Of a DNA stretch of 64,000 nt, positions 40,169-48,854 are shown one piece after another (the first letter of the stretch is position 1; the number at the start of each line of letters is the position of its first letter). Position numbers and translations under genes: made by a program. Source of the stretch: Candidatus Mycolicibacterium alkanivorans. Lineage in GTDB: Bacteria > Actinomycetota > Actinomycetes > Mycobacteriales > Mycobacteriaceae. The stretch covers positions 3,906,001 through 3,970,000 of the forward strand of contig NZ_JAIVFL010000001.1 of assembly GCF_022760805.1 (NCBI RefSeq), given 5' to 3'. The notes under the pieces are model-generated. The model searched no databases and was not told the origin of the DNA. It saw nothing but the letters and a program-made list of their open reading frames with translations.

Positions 40169-40175
40169 CCGTCGC

Positions 40176-42044
40176 CTATTCGACGGTGACGGACTTGGCC
40201 AGGTTGCGCGGCTTGTCGACGTCGTAGCCGCGGGCCCGGGCCACCGCGGCAGCGAACACCTGCAGCGGGACCGTGGACAGCAGCGGCTGGAAAAGCGTTG
40301 ACACCGCGGGAATTTCGAAGATGTGGTCGGCGTAGGGGCGCACGGTGTCGTCGCCCTCCTCGGCGATCACGATGGTGATCGCGCCGCGGGCCTGGATCTC
40401 GCGGATGTTGCTCAGCAGCTTGGCGTGCAGCGTGGCGGCGTTCTTGGGCGAGGGCATCACCACGATGACCGGCAGACCTTCGTCGATGAGCGCGATCGGC
40501 CCGTGCTTGAGCTCGCCGGCGGCGAAGCCCTCGGCGTGCATGTAGGCCAGTTCCTTGAGCTTGAGCGCACCCTCCAGGGCCACCGGGTAGCCGACGTGGC
40601 GGCCCAGGAACAGCACCGTCGTCGACTGGGCGAACTGCTGGCCCAGTTTGATGATCGGGTCGAGATGCTCGAGTACCCGGGCCACCAGGTCGGGCATCGA
40701 CTCCAGCTCGCCGTACTCACGCTCGACCTCGTCGGGGTACTTGGTGCCGCGGGCCTGTGCCAGCGCCAGGCCGACGAGGTAGTTGGCGGCGATCTGGGCC
40801 AGGAACGTCTTGGTGGCCGCCACCCCGATCTCGGGGCCGGCGCGGGTGTACAGGACGGCGTCGGCCTCGCGCGGGATCTGGCTGCCGTTGGTGTTGCAGA
40901 TGGCCAGCACCTTGGCCTTCTGGGCCTTGGCGTGCCGGACGGCTTCCAGGGTGTCGGCGGTCTCGCCGGACTGCGAGATCGCAATCACCAGCGTGCCGCG
41001 GTCGAGCACCGGGTCGCGGTAGCGGAACTCGCTGGCCAGCTCGACCTCGACGGGCAGCCGGGTCCAGTGCTCGATGGCGTATTTGGCCAGCAGCCCGGAG
41101 TGGAAGGCGGTGCCGCAGGCCACGATGAAGACCTTGTCGACCTCGCGCAGCTCCTGATCACTCAGCCGCTGCTCGTCGAGAACGATGCGGCCGTCAACGA
41201 AATGGCCCAGCAGCGTGTCGGCGACCGCCGCCGGCTGCTCGGCGATCTCCTTGAACATGAAGTAGTCGTAGCCGCCCTTCTCGGCGGCCGACAGGTCCCA
41301 GTCGATGTGGAACACCCGGGCGTTGGCGGCGTCGTCGTTGCCGTCGAAGTCGGTGATCCGGTAGCCGTCGGCGGTGATGACGACGGCCTGATCCTGGCCG
41401 AGCTCCACGGCGTCGCGGGTGTATTCGATGAAGGCCGCGACATCGGAGCCGACGAACATCTCGTCCTGGCCGATGCCGACCACCAGCGGGGTGGACCGGC
41501 GCGCAGCCACGATCGTGCCCGGGTTGTCGGCATTGCCGAAGACCAGGGTGAAGTGGCCCTCCAGCCGGCGCAGTACCGACAGCACCGACGCGACGAAATC
41601 ACCTGCGGTGGGCCCCTCGTGGTACGCGTGGGCGACCAGGTGGACGGCCACCTCGGTGTCGGTGTCGCTGGCGAACTCCACACCGACGGCTTCCAGCTCG
41701 TGGCGCAGAGTCGCGAAGTTCTCGATGATCCCGTTGTGGACGACGGCGAACTTGCCGGCGGCGTCGCGATGCGGGTGGGCGTTGCGGTCGGTGGGCCGGC
41801 CGTGGGTGGCCCACCGGGTGTGGCCCAGGCCTGCGGTTCCGGCGAGTGCGGCGGCGTCGGTCTCGGCCAGCGCCTCCTCGAGATTGGTCAGCCGGCCCGC
41901 GCGCCGGCGCACGATCAGACCGCCCGCACCGTCGAGCAGAGCCAGGCCGGAGGAGTCGTAGCCGCGGTACTCCATCCGGCGCAGTGCGTCGACCACCACG
42001 TCTCGGGCAGGACGATGCCCGACGTAGGCCACGATTCCGCACAT
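40176..42044 (-). CDS. glmS: glucosamine-fructose-6-phosphate aminotransferase (isomerising)
   Basis: A 622-residue enzyme making glucosamine-6-phosphate from fructose-6-phosphate and glutamine, first step to UDP-GlcNAc. The start MCGIVAYVGHRPAR exposes Cys2 as glutaminase nucleophile after Met removal; RWATHGRPTDRNAHPH follows. The two SIS sugar-binding domains show ACGTAFHSG, SQSGETADTLEA and LGRHVGYPVALEGALKLKE. It ends KPRNLAKSVTVE. ATG 42044 is fixed by the Cys2 requirement. glmM lies 3.7 kb away on the same strand. Confidence 0.97.
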   Translation of the reverse strand: MCGIVAYVGHRPARDVVVDALRRMEYRGYDSSGLALLDGAGGLIVRRRAGRLTNLEEALAETDAAALAGTAGLGHTRWATHGRPTDRNAHPHRDAAGKFAVVHNGIIENFATLRHELEAVGVEFASDTDTEVAVHLVAHAYHEGPTAGDFVASVLSVLRRLEGHFTLVFGNADNPGTIVAARRSTPLVVGIGQDEMFVGSDVAAFIEYTRDAVELGQDQAVVITADGYRITDFDGNDDAANARVFHIDWDLSAAEKGGYDYFMFKEIAEQPAAVADTLLGHFVDGRIVLDEQRLSDQELREVDKVFIVACGTAFHSGLLAKYAIEHWTRLPVEVELASEFRYRDPVLDRGTLVIAISQSGETADTLEAVRHAKAQKAKVLAICNTNGSQIPREADAVLYTRAGPEIGVAATKTFLAQIAANYLVGLALAQARGTKYPDEVEREYGELESMPDLVARVLEHLDPIIKLGQQFAQSTTVLFLGRHVGYPVALEGALKLKELAYMHAEGFAAGELKHGPIALIDEGLPVIVVMPSPKNAATLHAKLLSNIREIQARGAITIVIAEEGDDTVRPYADHIFEIPAVSTLFQPLLSTVPLQVFAAAVARARGYDVDKPRNLAKSVTVE

Positions 42045-42098
42045 GTGTACCCAGGGTAGTGCAGCACCGGTGGCCGGGGCGTCCGCTACGGTCATGGG

Positions 42099-42950
42099 GT
42101 GGCCCGGACCCGGAAGCTCTTCGCGGCGCTCACCCGCCGCGGCCCGCATCAGGTGTTGCGCGGTGACCTGGCATTTGCCGGCCTTCCCGGCACCGTCTAC
42201 ACCCCTGCCTCCGGCTTCAATCTGCCCGGCGTGGCCTTCGGGCACGATTGGCTCACATCGGTCGATCGTTACGAGAAGACCCTGCAGCACCTGGCGTCGT
42301 GGGGCATCGTCGCGGCGGCCCCCAACACCGAGCGCGGACCCGCCCCCTCGGTGCTGAACCTGGCATTCGACCTGGGCACGACGCTGGACATCATCACCGG
42401 GGTGCGGCTGGGCCCGGGCAAGATCAGCGTCCACCCGACCAAACTGGGGGTGGCCGGGCACGGTTTCGGCGGATCGGCGGCGGTATTCGCCGCGGCCGGG
42501 ATGTCCGGGGCCGGGAAGACGGCCCCCAAGGCGGTCGCGGCATTGTTCCCGTCAGTGACCAAACCTGCTGCTCAGCAGCCCGCAGCGGCCCTGAAGATTC
42601 CTGGCCTGGTGCTCAGCTCGCCGGATGACCCGCAGTCGCTGCGGACCGACGCCCAGGACCTCGCCGAGGCGTGGCCCGGGGCCGTCCTGCACATCGTCCG
42701 CAAGGGCAAGTCGGCCGGGCTGGCCGAGAAGCGGCACTTCACCCGGGTCCTGGGCGTGCCCGGTTCGGACCGGCGCACCCAGAAGACGGTGCGGGCGCTG
42801 CTCACCGGCTTCCTGCTGTTCCACCTCACCGGCGACAAGGCCTACCAGGAGTTCGCCGACCCCGAAGTGGTGCTGCCCAACACCGAGAAGCCCGATCCGG
42901 CGGCCGAACCGGTGACGCCCGAGGACCGGATCGTCGCCCTCCTCAAGTAG
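42099..42950 (+). CDS. alpha/beta hydrolase-fold protein without the usual serine (Rv3438 type)
   Basis: A 283-residue protein related to chlorophyllase/PET hydrolase-like folds: GVAFGHDWLTSVDRYEKTLQHLASWG near the oxyanion region, then VAGHGFGGSAAVFAAAG where a nucleophile elbow GHSxGG is expected; the Ser position is Gly. DDP and HF could be remnants of the acid and His. It may have lost hydrolase activity or use another residue. GTG start 42099, 54 bp from the divergent glmS start. Matches the conserved Rv3438 position. Confidence 0.75.
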   Translation: MARTRKLFAALTRRGPHQVLRGDLAFAGLPGTVYTPASGFNLPGVAFGHDWLTSVDRYEKTLQHLASWGIVAAAPNTERGPAPSVLNLAFDLGTTLDIITGVRLGPGKISVHPTKLGVAGHGFGGSAAVFAAAGMSGAGKTAPKAVAALFPSVTKPAAQQPAAALKIPGLVLSSPDDPQSLRTDAQDLAEAWPGAVLHIVRKGKSAGLAEKRHFTRVLGVPGSDRRTQKTVRALLTGFLLFHLTGDKAYQEFADPEVVLPNTEKPDPAAEPVTPEDRIVALLK

Positions 42951-42971
42951 CCGACCACCCACGCGTCCCCA

Positions 42972-42985
42972 ACCAACCGGTTGGT
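42972..42985. promoter_or_regulatory. palindromic operator before the F420 oxidoreductase gene
   Basis: ACCAACCGGTTGGT is a perfect 14-bp palindrome ending 14 bp before the ATG at 43000. TATAAC at 42988-42993 follows it as a -10-like hexamer, placing transcription start close to the ATG. A TetR-type repressor site is likely; the repressor is not identified here. Confidence 0.6.
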
Positions 42986-42999
42986 GATATAACTCGGTG

Positions 43000-44040
43000 A
43001 TGCGTACCGGCGTGTTTCTGGATTATTCGGCTGGCTTCCGCGAGGCCGTCGAGCACATCGTGGTGTTGGAGAAGGTGGGCGTGGACATCGCCCTGGTGGC
43101 CGAGGCCTACTCCTTCGACGCCGTCAGCCAACTCGGCTACCTGGCAGCCAAGACCTCGACCATCGAACTGGGCACGGGTGTCGTGCCGATCTACACCCGC
43201 ACCCCCAGCCTGCTCGCCATGACCGCTGCGGGCCTGGACTACGTCTCCGACGGCCGCTTCAACCTGGGTATCGGCACCTCGGGGCCACAGGTCGTCGAGG
43301 GCTTTCACGGCGTGCCCTTCGACGCCCCGCTGGGCCGCACCCGCGAGGTGGTCGACATCTGCCGCCAGGTGTGGCGCCGGGAGCGCGTGCAGCACCAGGG
43401 CAAGGGCTACCAGATCCCGCTGCCCGCCGACCGCGGCACTGGCCTGGGAAAGCCGCTGCAGCTCATCAATCATCCGGTGCGGGAACGGATTCCGATCCAC
43501 ATCGCTGCACTGGGCCCCAAGAACGTCGAGCTGACTGCCGAGATCGCCGAGGGCTGGCAGCCGGTGTTCTTCCACCCGGAAAAGGCCGACGACGTTTGGG
43601 GCGATGCGCTACGGGCCGGAAAGGCCAAGCGCGACAAGATGCTCGGTGAACTCGACGTCATGGTGGGCGTGTCCTTGGCGGTCGGTGACGACGTGGCGGA
43701 CCGGCTGAACTGGACCAAACCCCATCTGGCCCTGTACATCGGCGGAATGGGCGCCAAGGGACAGAACTTCTACCACAGGCTGGCCACCCGTTACGGGTAC
43801 GGCGAGGTGGCCGACCACATCCAGGACCTGTTCCTGTCCGGGCGCAAGGCCGAGGCCGTCGCCGCAGTGCCCGACGAACTGGTTCGCCAGGTCTCGCTGA
43901 TCGGCCCGCGTGGCTACGTCAGGGAGCGCATTGCCGCGTTCGCGGAGGCCGGCGTCACCACCCTGCTGGCCACCCCGGTCACCGCCGACGGCGCCGAATA
44001 CGTCAGCTACGTCGAGGAATTGCAGCAGCTGCTGCCCTGA
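43000..44040 (+). CDS. LLM-class F420-dependent oxidoreductase
   Basis: A 346-residue luciferase-like monooxygenase-family TIM barrel: VFLDYSAGFREAVEHIV, ALVAEAYSFDAVSQLGYLAA, IELGTGVVPIYTRTP, GRFNLGIGTSGPQVVEGFHG, and a C-terminal HIAALGPKNVELTAEIAEGW phosphate-site region. This subgroup uses coenzyme F420 in mycobacteria; the substrate is unknown. ATG 43000 is preferred, possibly leaderless; the GTG at 42997 is the adjacent alternative. Controlled probably through the palindrome just upstream. Confidence 0.88.
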   Translation: MRTGVFLDYSAGFREAVEHIVVLEKVGVDIALVAEAYSFDAVSQLGYLAAKTSTIELGTGVVPIYTRTPSLLAMTAAGLDYVSDGRFNLGIGTSGPQVVEGFHGVPFDAPLGRTREVVDICRQVWRRERVQHQGKGYQIPLPADRGTGLGKPLQLINHPVRERIPIHIAALGPKNVELTAEIAEGWQPVFFHPEKADDVWGDALRAGKAKRDKMLGELDVMVGVSLAVGDDVADRLNWTKPHLALYIGGMGAKGQNFYHRLATRYGYGEVADHIQDLFLSGRKAEAVAAVPDELVRQVSLIGPRGYVRERIAAFAEAGVTTLLATPVTADGAEYVSYVEELQQLLP

Positions 44041-44096
44041 TCACCGGTGGCGTGGCGGCTCGCTGCTGATCGGCCGGGCGCAGCACGCGGCGCTGT

Positions 44097-44114
44097 GATG
44101 CCGGTACCGGCATC
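44097..44114. terminator. perfect palindrome between convergent genes
   Basis: GATGCCGGTACCGGCATC is an 18-bp perfect palindrome, lying 57 bp after the oxidoreductase stop and 11 bp before the end of the proline-rich gene on the other strand. No T run follows. A bidirectional transcription end is the simplest reading. Confidence 0.5.
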
Positions 44115-44124
44115 CGTTGATCGT

Positions 44125-45447
44125 TCACTGTCCGACCTGCGGTAGCTCGTCGGCGGCGATCTCACAGGGCGTCGGTTCAACGACCGGCTCTGCTGACGGT
44201 GGCGGCGGCGCTGCCGGCGGGTCTGCCGGCGGCGGTGGTGGCGGTGGCGGTTCCGGCGCGGGAGCGTCGTCGGCCGGGGCATCCTCGACGGGTGTCGCCG
44301 GTTCAGCTTCCTCGGGTTCTGGCGAATCCGGCTCTGGTTGCGCGTCTTTCGGGTCATCGGTGGCGGGCTGGGCGTCGTCGGGCTGGGGATCCGTGACCTG
44401 GTCGACCTGATCGGCTGTCGGCGGTGCGTCGACTGGGTCGGGCTGGCCACTCAGCAGGCCGCCGAGCGCGTCGGAGATCTGGCCGGCCAGGCCGGACAAG
44501 CCGCCGCCGAGGTCCCCTGCCGCGGGGAGGCCGGCTGGCGCCGCTCCCCCGATGCCCGCCGGCTCGGGCAGTGTGGTCTGCGGAACAGGCGGAGGCACAG
44601 CCATATTCGCCGGATCTGCCGCTGCGAGCGGCGGCGGCGGTGGCGGTGGCGCAGCGGATGGTTCGACGGCCGCCGCCGCGGGCACCGTGACAGCGGGTGG
44701 TACCACCGCCGGGACCGGCACCGCCGGCGCTGCGGTCCGTGCCGGCTGTGGCGCCGGTGGGCCGAGTTGTCCCGGGATCTCGAACGATGCCGTCGCAACG
44801 CCGGTCAGCCGGCGCACCGCGTCGTCGTAGGCGTTCGCCACCGACGTCGTCGCGGCCCGCATCGCACCAACCCAGTCGCTACGGATGTCGGCGTCCACGT
44901 ACGGCGTGATCTGATGGGCCACGACGTCGACGGCCTCGGTGCGGTCCGCGGCGCCGCTCATCACCGTCTGCGCCGCGGTCAGCCAGGCCGCCCGGACCTC
45001 GGCGCGCCGGTCGTCGATCACCACCGCGGTGTGCGCCTTGTCTCCGACCAGCCGCCACAGCGTGTCACGAAGCGCTGCGCAGCCATCAGCCGCGGTACGC
45101 AGCATGTTCACCAACGCCGCGCCGGACGCACCATGTCGTTGCACGAAAGCTACTGCGTCCGAGGCGGACTCACCCGCCCACCCGTCCGCGAGGGCCGCCC
45201 CGGCTTCCCGCGTGAGCCGCAGCGCCTCCTCCGCGGCGGAGGCCGCGGCACGCAGTCTGGCGCAGTCGGCGTCCAACGCGGCCAAGTCCATCCCGTCTTC
45301 GGCGCCGTACCACTCGATGACCTGCGCAGCGTGTGCGGTCAGGTCCTGGTGTTGATAGCCGAGTGTGTGACAGGCCGCCACATAGATCTGGGTATGCGAC
45401 ACCGACGGCCGGCCCTGATCGAGACGCCCCGTGACGTCGAACGTCAT
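44125..45447 (-). CDS. WXG/PPE-like type VII secretion-associated protein with Pro-rich tail
   Basis: A 440-residue protein. The N-terminal half (about 1-225) is helical and has a WxG motif in ALADGWAGESASDAVAFVQRHG, like ESX substrates of the WXG100/PPE class. The rest is low complexity: Ala/Pro-rich (about 230-330), then Asp/Glu/Pro-rich (PEPDSPEPEEAEPATP), with runs of up to nine prolines. Corresponds to the Rv3439c type. The ATG overlaps the stop of the EspC-like gene (ATGA). Signal peptide absent, so export, if any, would be by an ESX system; ESX-4 lies 3 kb away. Confidence 0.75.
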   Translation of the reverse strand: MTFDVTGRLDQGRPSVSHTQIYVAACHTLGYQHQDLTAHAAQVIEWYGAEDGMDLAALDADCARLRAAASAAEEALRLTREAGAALADGWAGESASDAVAFVQRHGASGAALVNMLRTAADGCAALRDTLWRLVGDKAHTAVVIDDRRAEVRAAWLTAAQTVMSGAADRTEAVDVVAHQITPYVDADIRSDWVGAMRAATTSVANAYDDAVRRLTGVATASFEIPGQLGPPAPQPARTAAPAVPVPAVVPPAVTVPAAAAVEPSAAPPPPPPPLAAADPANMAVPPPVPQTTLPEPAGIGGAAPAGLPAAGDLGGGLSGLAGQISDALGGLLSGQPDPVDAPPTADQVDQVTDPQPDDAQPATDDPKDAQPEPDSPEPEEAEPATPVEDAPADDAPAPEPPPPPPPPADPPAAPPPPSAEPVVEPTPCEIAADELPQVGQ

Positions 45448-45740
45448 CCCAGCACCGCGGCCGCGCGCCATTCGGCGTCGGCGTATCGGTCGGCGCCGGC
45501 CCGCAGTGCGGCGCCGATCTCCTCAGCGGCGCGGGACCACTGGGCCAGCTCGGCGCCGATCCGACGCAGAGCCATGCCCACCGCCTCACCCCGAGCGGTG
45601 TGCGCCCGACCGGCCTTGGACCCACCGAAAGCCGGTTCGCCCAGGTGATTTCGCAGTGCGCTGTCGAGGATCTGTGCGACGGCGTCGAAACGCTGCGCTG
45701 CGGCCCGCACAGCGGCGGTGTCCACGCGGGTATTGCCCAT
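45444..45740 (-). CDS. EspC-like type VII secretion target protein
   Basis: A 98-residue helical protein with VDTAAVRAAAQRFDAVAQIL and AEEIGAALRAGADRYADAEW, which fits the ESX-1 secretion-associated EspC/DUF2580-type family (helix-turn-helix hairpin with a C-terminal Yxxx(D/E)-like YADAE signal). First gene of a two-gene unit with the WXG/PPE-like protein. Matches the Rv3440c position. A secreted partner role is inferred. Confidence 0.72.
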   Translation of the reverse strand: MGNTRVDTAAVRAAAQRFDAVAQILDSALRNHLGEPAFGGSKAGRAHTARGEAVGMALRRIGAELAQWSRAAEEIGAALRAGADRYADAEWRAAAVLG

Positions 45741-45766
45741 GCCCTATATGACGCGGGGCGGGGCTC

Positions 45767-45783
45767 GCCGGTTCCGAACCGGC
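45767..45783 (-). terminator. hairpin just after glmM
   Basis: GCCGGTT-CCG-AACCGGC forms a perfect 7-bp stem directly after the glmM stop (5 bp away on the minus strand). There is no T run. Likely a weak or factor-assisted terminator before the EspC-like gene start at 45740. Confidence 0.45.
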
Positions 45784-45788
45784 TGGAA

Positions 45789-47126
45789 TCAGCCTTCGGC
45801 GCTGACCGACTCTGCCACCCGGACGGCCAGTTGCCGAGCGGTGTCCTCGTCCGCGGCCTCGACCATGACCCGCACCATCTGCTCAGTCCCCGAGGGCCGC
45901 AACAGAATACGGCCGGTGTCACCGAGCTCAGCCTCGGCCTGGCGCACCGCGCTCTGCACCGCGGGCGCTTCTGCGACGGTGGCCTTGTCCGCCACCTCGA
46001 CGTTGATCAGGACCTGGGGCAGCGATTGCATCGGCGCCGCCAGCGCGGCCAGCGAGGAGCGGGCCTGCGCCATCCGCGACATCAACCGGAGCCCGGTGAC
46101 GATGCCGTCGCCGGTTGTGGCCAGCGAGGGCATGACGATGTGTCCGGATTGCTCCCCACCCAGGGAGTACTCACCGGCGCGCAGTTCCTCGAGAACGTAA
46201 CGGTCACCGACGCCTGTGGTGCGCACCGTGATTCCGGCCTCGCGCATGGCCAGGTGCAGACCCAGGTTGCTCATGACGGTGGCGACCAGGGTGTTGGACG
46301 CCAGCTCGCCGGACTCTTGCATGGCCAGCGCCAGCACCACCATGATGGCGTCGCCGTCGACGATCTGACCCGAGGCGTCCACGGCCAGGCAACGGTCTGA
46401 GTCACCGTCGTGGGCCAGACCCAGATCGGCTCCGTGGGCGATGACGGCGGCCTGTACCTGCTCGAGGTGCGTCGAGCCGCAGCCGTCGTTGATGTTGAGC
46501 CCGTTGGGTTCGGCGTTGATGGCGATGACATGGGCGCCGGCGGCGCGGTAGGCGCGCGGTGCGGCGGCCGAGGCGGCTCCGTTGGCGCAGTCGACGACGA
46601 CGGTCAGGCCGTCGAGCCGCACCGGGGCCGCGGCACGGACGTGCTGGAGGTAGCGCTCGATGGCGTCGGGCGCATCCAGCGTCCGGCCGATCTCGGCCCC
46701 GACGGGGCGAAGGCCGGGACCCTGGGCGACGAGGTCTTCGATGCGGTCTTCGGTGGCGTCGTCCAGCTTGTGACCGCCGGGTCCGAAGATCTTGATGCCG
46801 TTGTCCGGCATCGGGTTGTGCGACGCGGAGATCATCACGCCGAAGCCGGCGTCATAGGCGCCGGTCAGGTAGGCCACCGCCGGGGTGGGTAGGACGCCGA
46901 CGCGCAGGGCGTCCACGCCTTCACTGGTCACACCGGCGATCACGGCGGCCTCGAGCATCTCGCCGCTGGCCCGCGGGTCTCGGCCGATAACCGCCACGGG
47001 GCGGGCCGACCGTGTCGTGGAGGCGAGCCGCCGCGCCGCCGCGGCCCCGAGCGCCAGCGCCAGCTCGGCTGTCAGTTCAAGGTTGGCGACACCACGGACG
47101 CCATCGGTCCCGAACAGTCGACCCAT
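45789..47126 (-). CDS. glmM: phosphoglucosamine mutase
   Basis: A 445-residue mutase converting glucosamine-6-phosphate to glucosamine-1-phosphate. The phosphoserine loop is [17 protein letters not shown] (active Ser102); the metal loop reads DGDSDRC; EQSGHIV and [15 protein letters not shown] complete the sugar and phosphate sites. Works after GlmS (40.2-42.0 kb) on the route to UDP-GlcNAc. ATG 47126 ([15 protein letters not shown]) is family-typical. It lies 133 bp downstream of rpsI. Confidence 0.96.
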   Translation of the reverse strand: MGRLFGTDGVRGVANLELTAELALALGAAAARRLASTTRSARPVAVIGRDPRASGEMLEAAVIAGVTSEGVDALRVGVLPTPAVAYLTGAYDAGFGVMISASHNPMPDNGIKIFGPGGHKLDDATEDRIEDLVAQGPGLRPVGAEIGRTLDAPDAIERYLQHVRAAAPVRLDGLTVVVDCANGAASAAAPRAYRAAGAHVIAINAEPNGLNINDGCGSTHLEQVQAAVIAHGADLGLAHDGDSDRCLAVDASGQIVDGDAIMVVLALAMQESGELASNTLVATVMSNLGLHLAMREAGITVRTTGVGDRYVLEELRAGEYSLGGEQSGHIVMPSLATTGDGIVTGLRLMSRMAQARSSLAALAAPMQSLPQVLINVEVADKATVAEAPAVQSAVRQAEAELGDTGRILLRPSGTEQMVRVMVEAADEDTARQLAVRVAESVSAEG

Positions 47127-47259
47127 GCGGACAAACCTCTCACAAACACCGGCGCAATCCCCAACCGACGAGGTTATCGGCCATGTCGACGCTAAACCGA
47201 CATTCTGTCGAGACACGCCCGCCAGCAAATCCAGCACACAAAGAGCGCGATGCGTCGGA

Positions 47260-47787
47260 TCAGCGCTTGCTGTACTGCGGCGCCTTGCGGGCCTTCTTCA
47301 GGCCGTACTTCTTGCGTTCGATGGCACGCGGGTCACGCGTGAGGAATCCGGCCTTCTTCAGCGCCGGCCGGTCCTCCGGCTGCACCAGGATCAGCGCACG
47401 GGCGATCGCCAGGCGAAGCGCACCGGCTTGGCCCGAGGGGCCGCCGCCGTCGAGGTGGGCGTAGATGTCGAAGCTGTCCGCCCGGTCGACGGTCACCAGC
47501 GGGGCCTTGATCAGCTGCTGGTGGACCTTGTTAGGGAAGTAGCCCTCGAGGGTGCGGCCGTCGAGGTGGAACTTGCCGGTGCCGGGAACCAGCCGCACGC
47601 GCACGACGGCCTCCTTGCGGCGGCCGACGGTCTGAATCGGACGGTCGAAGATCACCGGCTCGCGCGGGGCGGCCTGCTCGGTGACCTCGGGAACCTCAGG
47701 GGTCTCGGGAACCTCGGGGGTCTCGACAACCTCGGTCACCTCGGTGACCTCGGTGACCTCAGTCGTCACGTCTGTCGTCTCGCTCAC
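47260..47787 (-). CDS. rpsI: 30S ribosomal protein S9
   Basis: A 175-residue S9. The conserved domain starts at [19 protein letters not shown] and ends with the [12 protein letters not shown] tail that reaches the P-site tRNA. An acidic N-terminal extension of about 45 residues is made of TEV and PE(V/T) repeats ([21 protein letters not shown]), longer than in most bacteria but common in form in mycobacteria. GTG 47787 overlaps the rplM stop (GTGA). Confidence 0.96.
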   Translation of the reverse strand: MSETTDVTTEVTEVTEVTEVVETPEVPETPEVPEVTEQAAPREPVIFDRPIQTVGRRKEAVVRVRLVPGTGKFHLDGRTLEGYFPNKVHQQLIKAPLVTVDRADSFDIYAHLDGGGPSGQAGALRLAIARALILVQPEDRPALKKAGFLTRDPRAIERKKYGLKKARKAPQYSKR

Positions 47788-48227
47788 TGGTCCACCTGCT
47801 TGATCTCGAACGGAATCGGCTGCTGGGCGGCATGCGGATGATCCGGCCCAGCGTAGACCTTGAGCTTCTTCTGGATCTGGCGGCTCAGCTTGTTGTGCGG
47901 CAGCATGCCGACGATCGCCTTCTCGACCACACGATCGGCGTGCTTCTGCAGTTCGTCGCCGAGCGAGCGGGACCGCAGGCCGCCGGGGTAACCCGAGTGG
48001 CGGTAGGCCATCTTGCTCTTCAGTTTGTCGCCGCTGACGGCGATCTTGTCGGCGTTGATGACGATGACGAAGTCGCCACCGTCGACATTCGGCGCGAATG
48101 TCGGCTTGTGCTTGCCGCGCAGCAGGGTTGCTGCCGCAACGGCGAGCCGGCCGAGCACCACGTCGGTGGCGTCGATGACGTACCACGAACGTGTGGTGTC
48201 ACCCGCCTTCGGCGTGTACGTAGGCAC
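47784..48227 (-). CDS. rplM: 50S ribosomal protein L13
   Basis: A 147-residue L13 with [34 protein letters not shown] and [21 protein letters not shown]. The GTG start at 48227 ([11 protein letters not shown]) follows a purine-rich AAGGTAGC stretch. It leads the rplM-rpsI operon, coupled by the stop/start overlap. Confidence 0.96.
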   Translation of the reverse strand: MPTYTPKAGDTTRSWYVIDATDVVLGRLAVAAATLLRGKHKPTFAPNVDGGDFVIVINADKIAVSGDKLKSKMAYRHSGYPGGLRSRSLGDELQKHADRVVEKAIVGMLPHNKLSRQIQKKLKVYAGPDHPHAAQQPIPFEIKQVDQ

Positions 48228-48431
48228 AGCGCTACCTTCTTCTCTTCTCGGGTGAGTCCCGGTATGACCCGGGTGCCGGTCGGGGCGAGACGGTGGGGTT
48301 TTGTCTCTCGGCGACCAACACTGACCCGAGATCCCGGCTTACCCCGCGGACAACGCCGCGGCGTACCGCACGCCAACGAGGCAGCTTACCTGCGGCGATA
48401 GATGCCGGTCAAAACGCGCGTGCCCGGTCGA

Positions 48432-48472
48432 CTGTGCGACCCCGGCGGCTCTCCTCCGCCGGGGTCGCACAG
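48432..48472. terminator. 17-bp perfect hairpin downstream of esxT
   Basis: Arms CTGTGCGACCCCGGCGG (48432-48448) and its exact complement (48456-48472) enclose a 7-base loop. It is the most stable hairpin I see in the window. On the minus strand it follows the ESX-4 genes and precedes rplM, with no T run; a U-less terminator is likely. Confidence 0.75.
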
Positions 48473-48473
48473 G

Positions 48474-48543
48474 GTTCAACGCGGGCCGTTCAACGCGGGC
48501 CGTTCAACGCGGGCCGTTCAACGCGGGCCGTTCAACGCGGGCC
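48474..48543. repeat. tandem repeat, 5 exact copies of 14 bp, after esxT
   Basis: The unit GTTCAACGCGGGCC occurs five times without change (70 bp), ending 5 bp from the esxT stop codon and starting 1 bp from the hairpin. Fourteen is not a multiple of three and the array is non-coding. Confidence 0.97.
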
Positions 48544-48548
48544 GCGGA

Positions 48549-48842
48549 TCAGCCCCACAAGCGTGCCGCGTGCCGGTCGGCCTCGGCGACGTCGACCGCG
48601 CCGTCGCGGACCGCAGTGCCCAGCCGGACGAGGATGTCGTGCAGGGCGGTGGCCGCCTGCCGCCAGCGGGCCTGCTCGGCGTGGAAGGCCGAGGCCGCCT
48701 CGCGGGTCCATACCTGGTGCAGTGGCGCAATCTGGCGAGCCAGATCGTCGAGCGCCGCGCCGAGCCGCGTCGACGTGGCCTGGATGTCGGCAAGCACGGC
48801 GGCGTCGATCTCGGCGAAGTCGTAGGACAGGATGGGGTCCAC
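48549..48842 (-). CDS. esxT: ESX-4 WXG100 protein EsxT
   Basis: A 97-residue helical hairpin protein (VDPILSYDFAEIDAAVLADI, QIAPLHQVWTREAASAFHAE). The turn has W-T-R instead of W-x-G, as in Rv3444c, and the C-terminal VAEADRHAARLW fits an ESX export signal region. GTG start at 48842. It pairs with EsxU, 12 bp upstream, as a likely heterodimer secreted through ESX-4. Confidence 0.92.
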   Translation of the reverse strand: MDPILSYDFAEIDAAVLADIQATSTRLGAALDDLARQIAPLHQVWTREAASAFHAEQARWRQAATALHDILVRLGTAVRDGAVDVAEADRHAARLWG

Positions 48843-48854
48843 GGTGGTGCCTTT

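Larger units (their letters stand above)
48228..48548. other. 321-bp region between esxT and rplM
   Basis: It holds the rplM promoter and leader (about 48228-48400), a very strong hairpin (48432-48472) and a tandem repeat (48474-48543) that runs up to the esxT stop. No credible gene is seen; the open frames here are produced by the GC-rich repeats. Confidence 0.6.

Noticed and set aside
42972..42985. KstR cholesterol-regulon operator
   Set aside because: The core fits AACnnGTT but the outer bases are A and T instead of T and A, so it is listed only as an unassigned palindrome.
45760..45800. tRNA-like GGTTCCGAACC element near glmM
   Set aside because: No acceptor stem, D arm or anticodon arm can be built around it; it is a simple hairpin after glmM.
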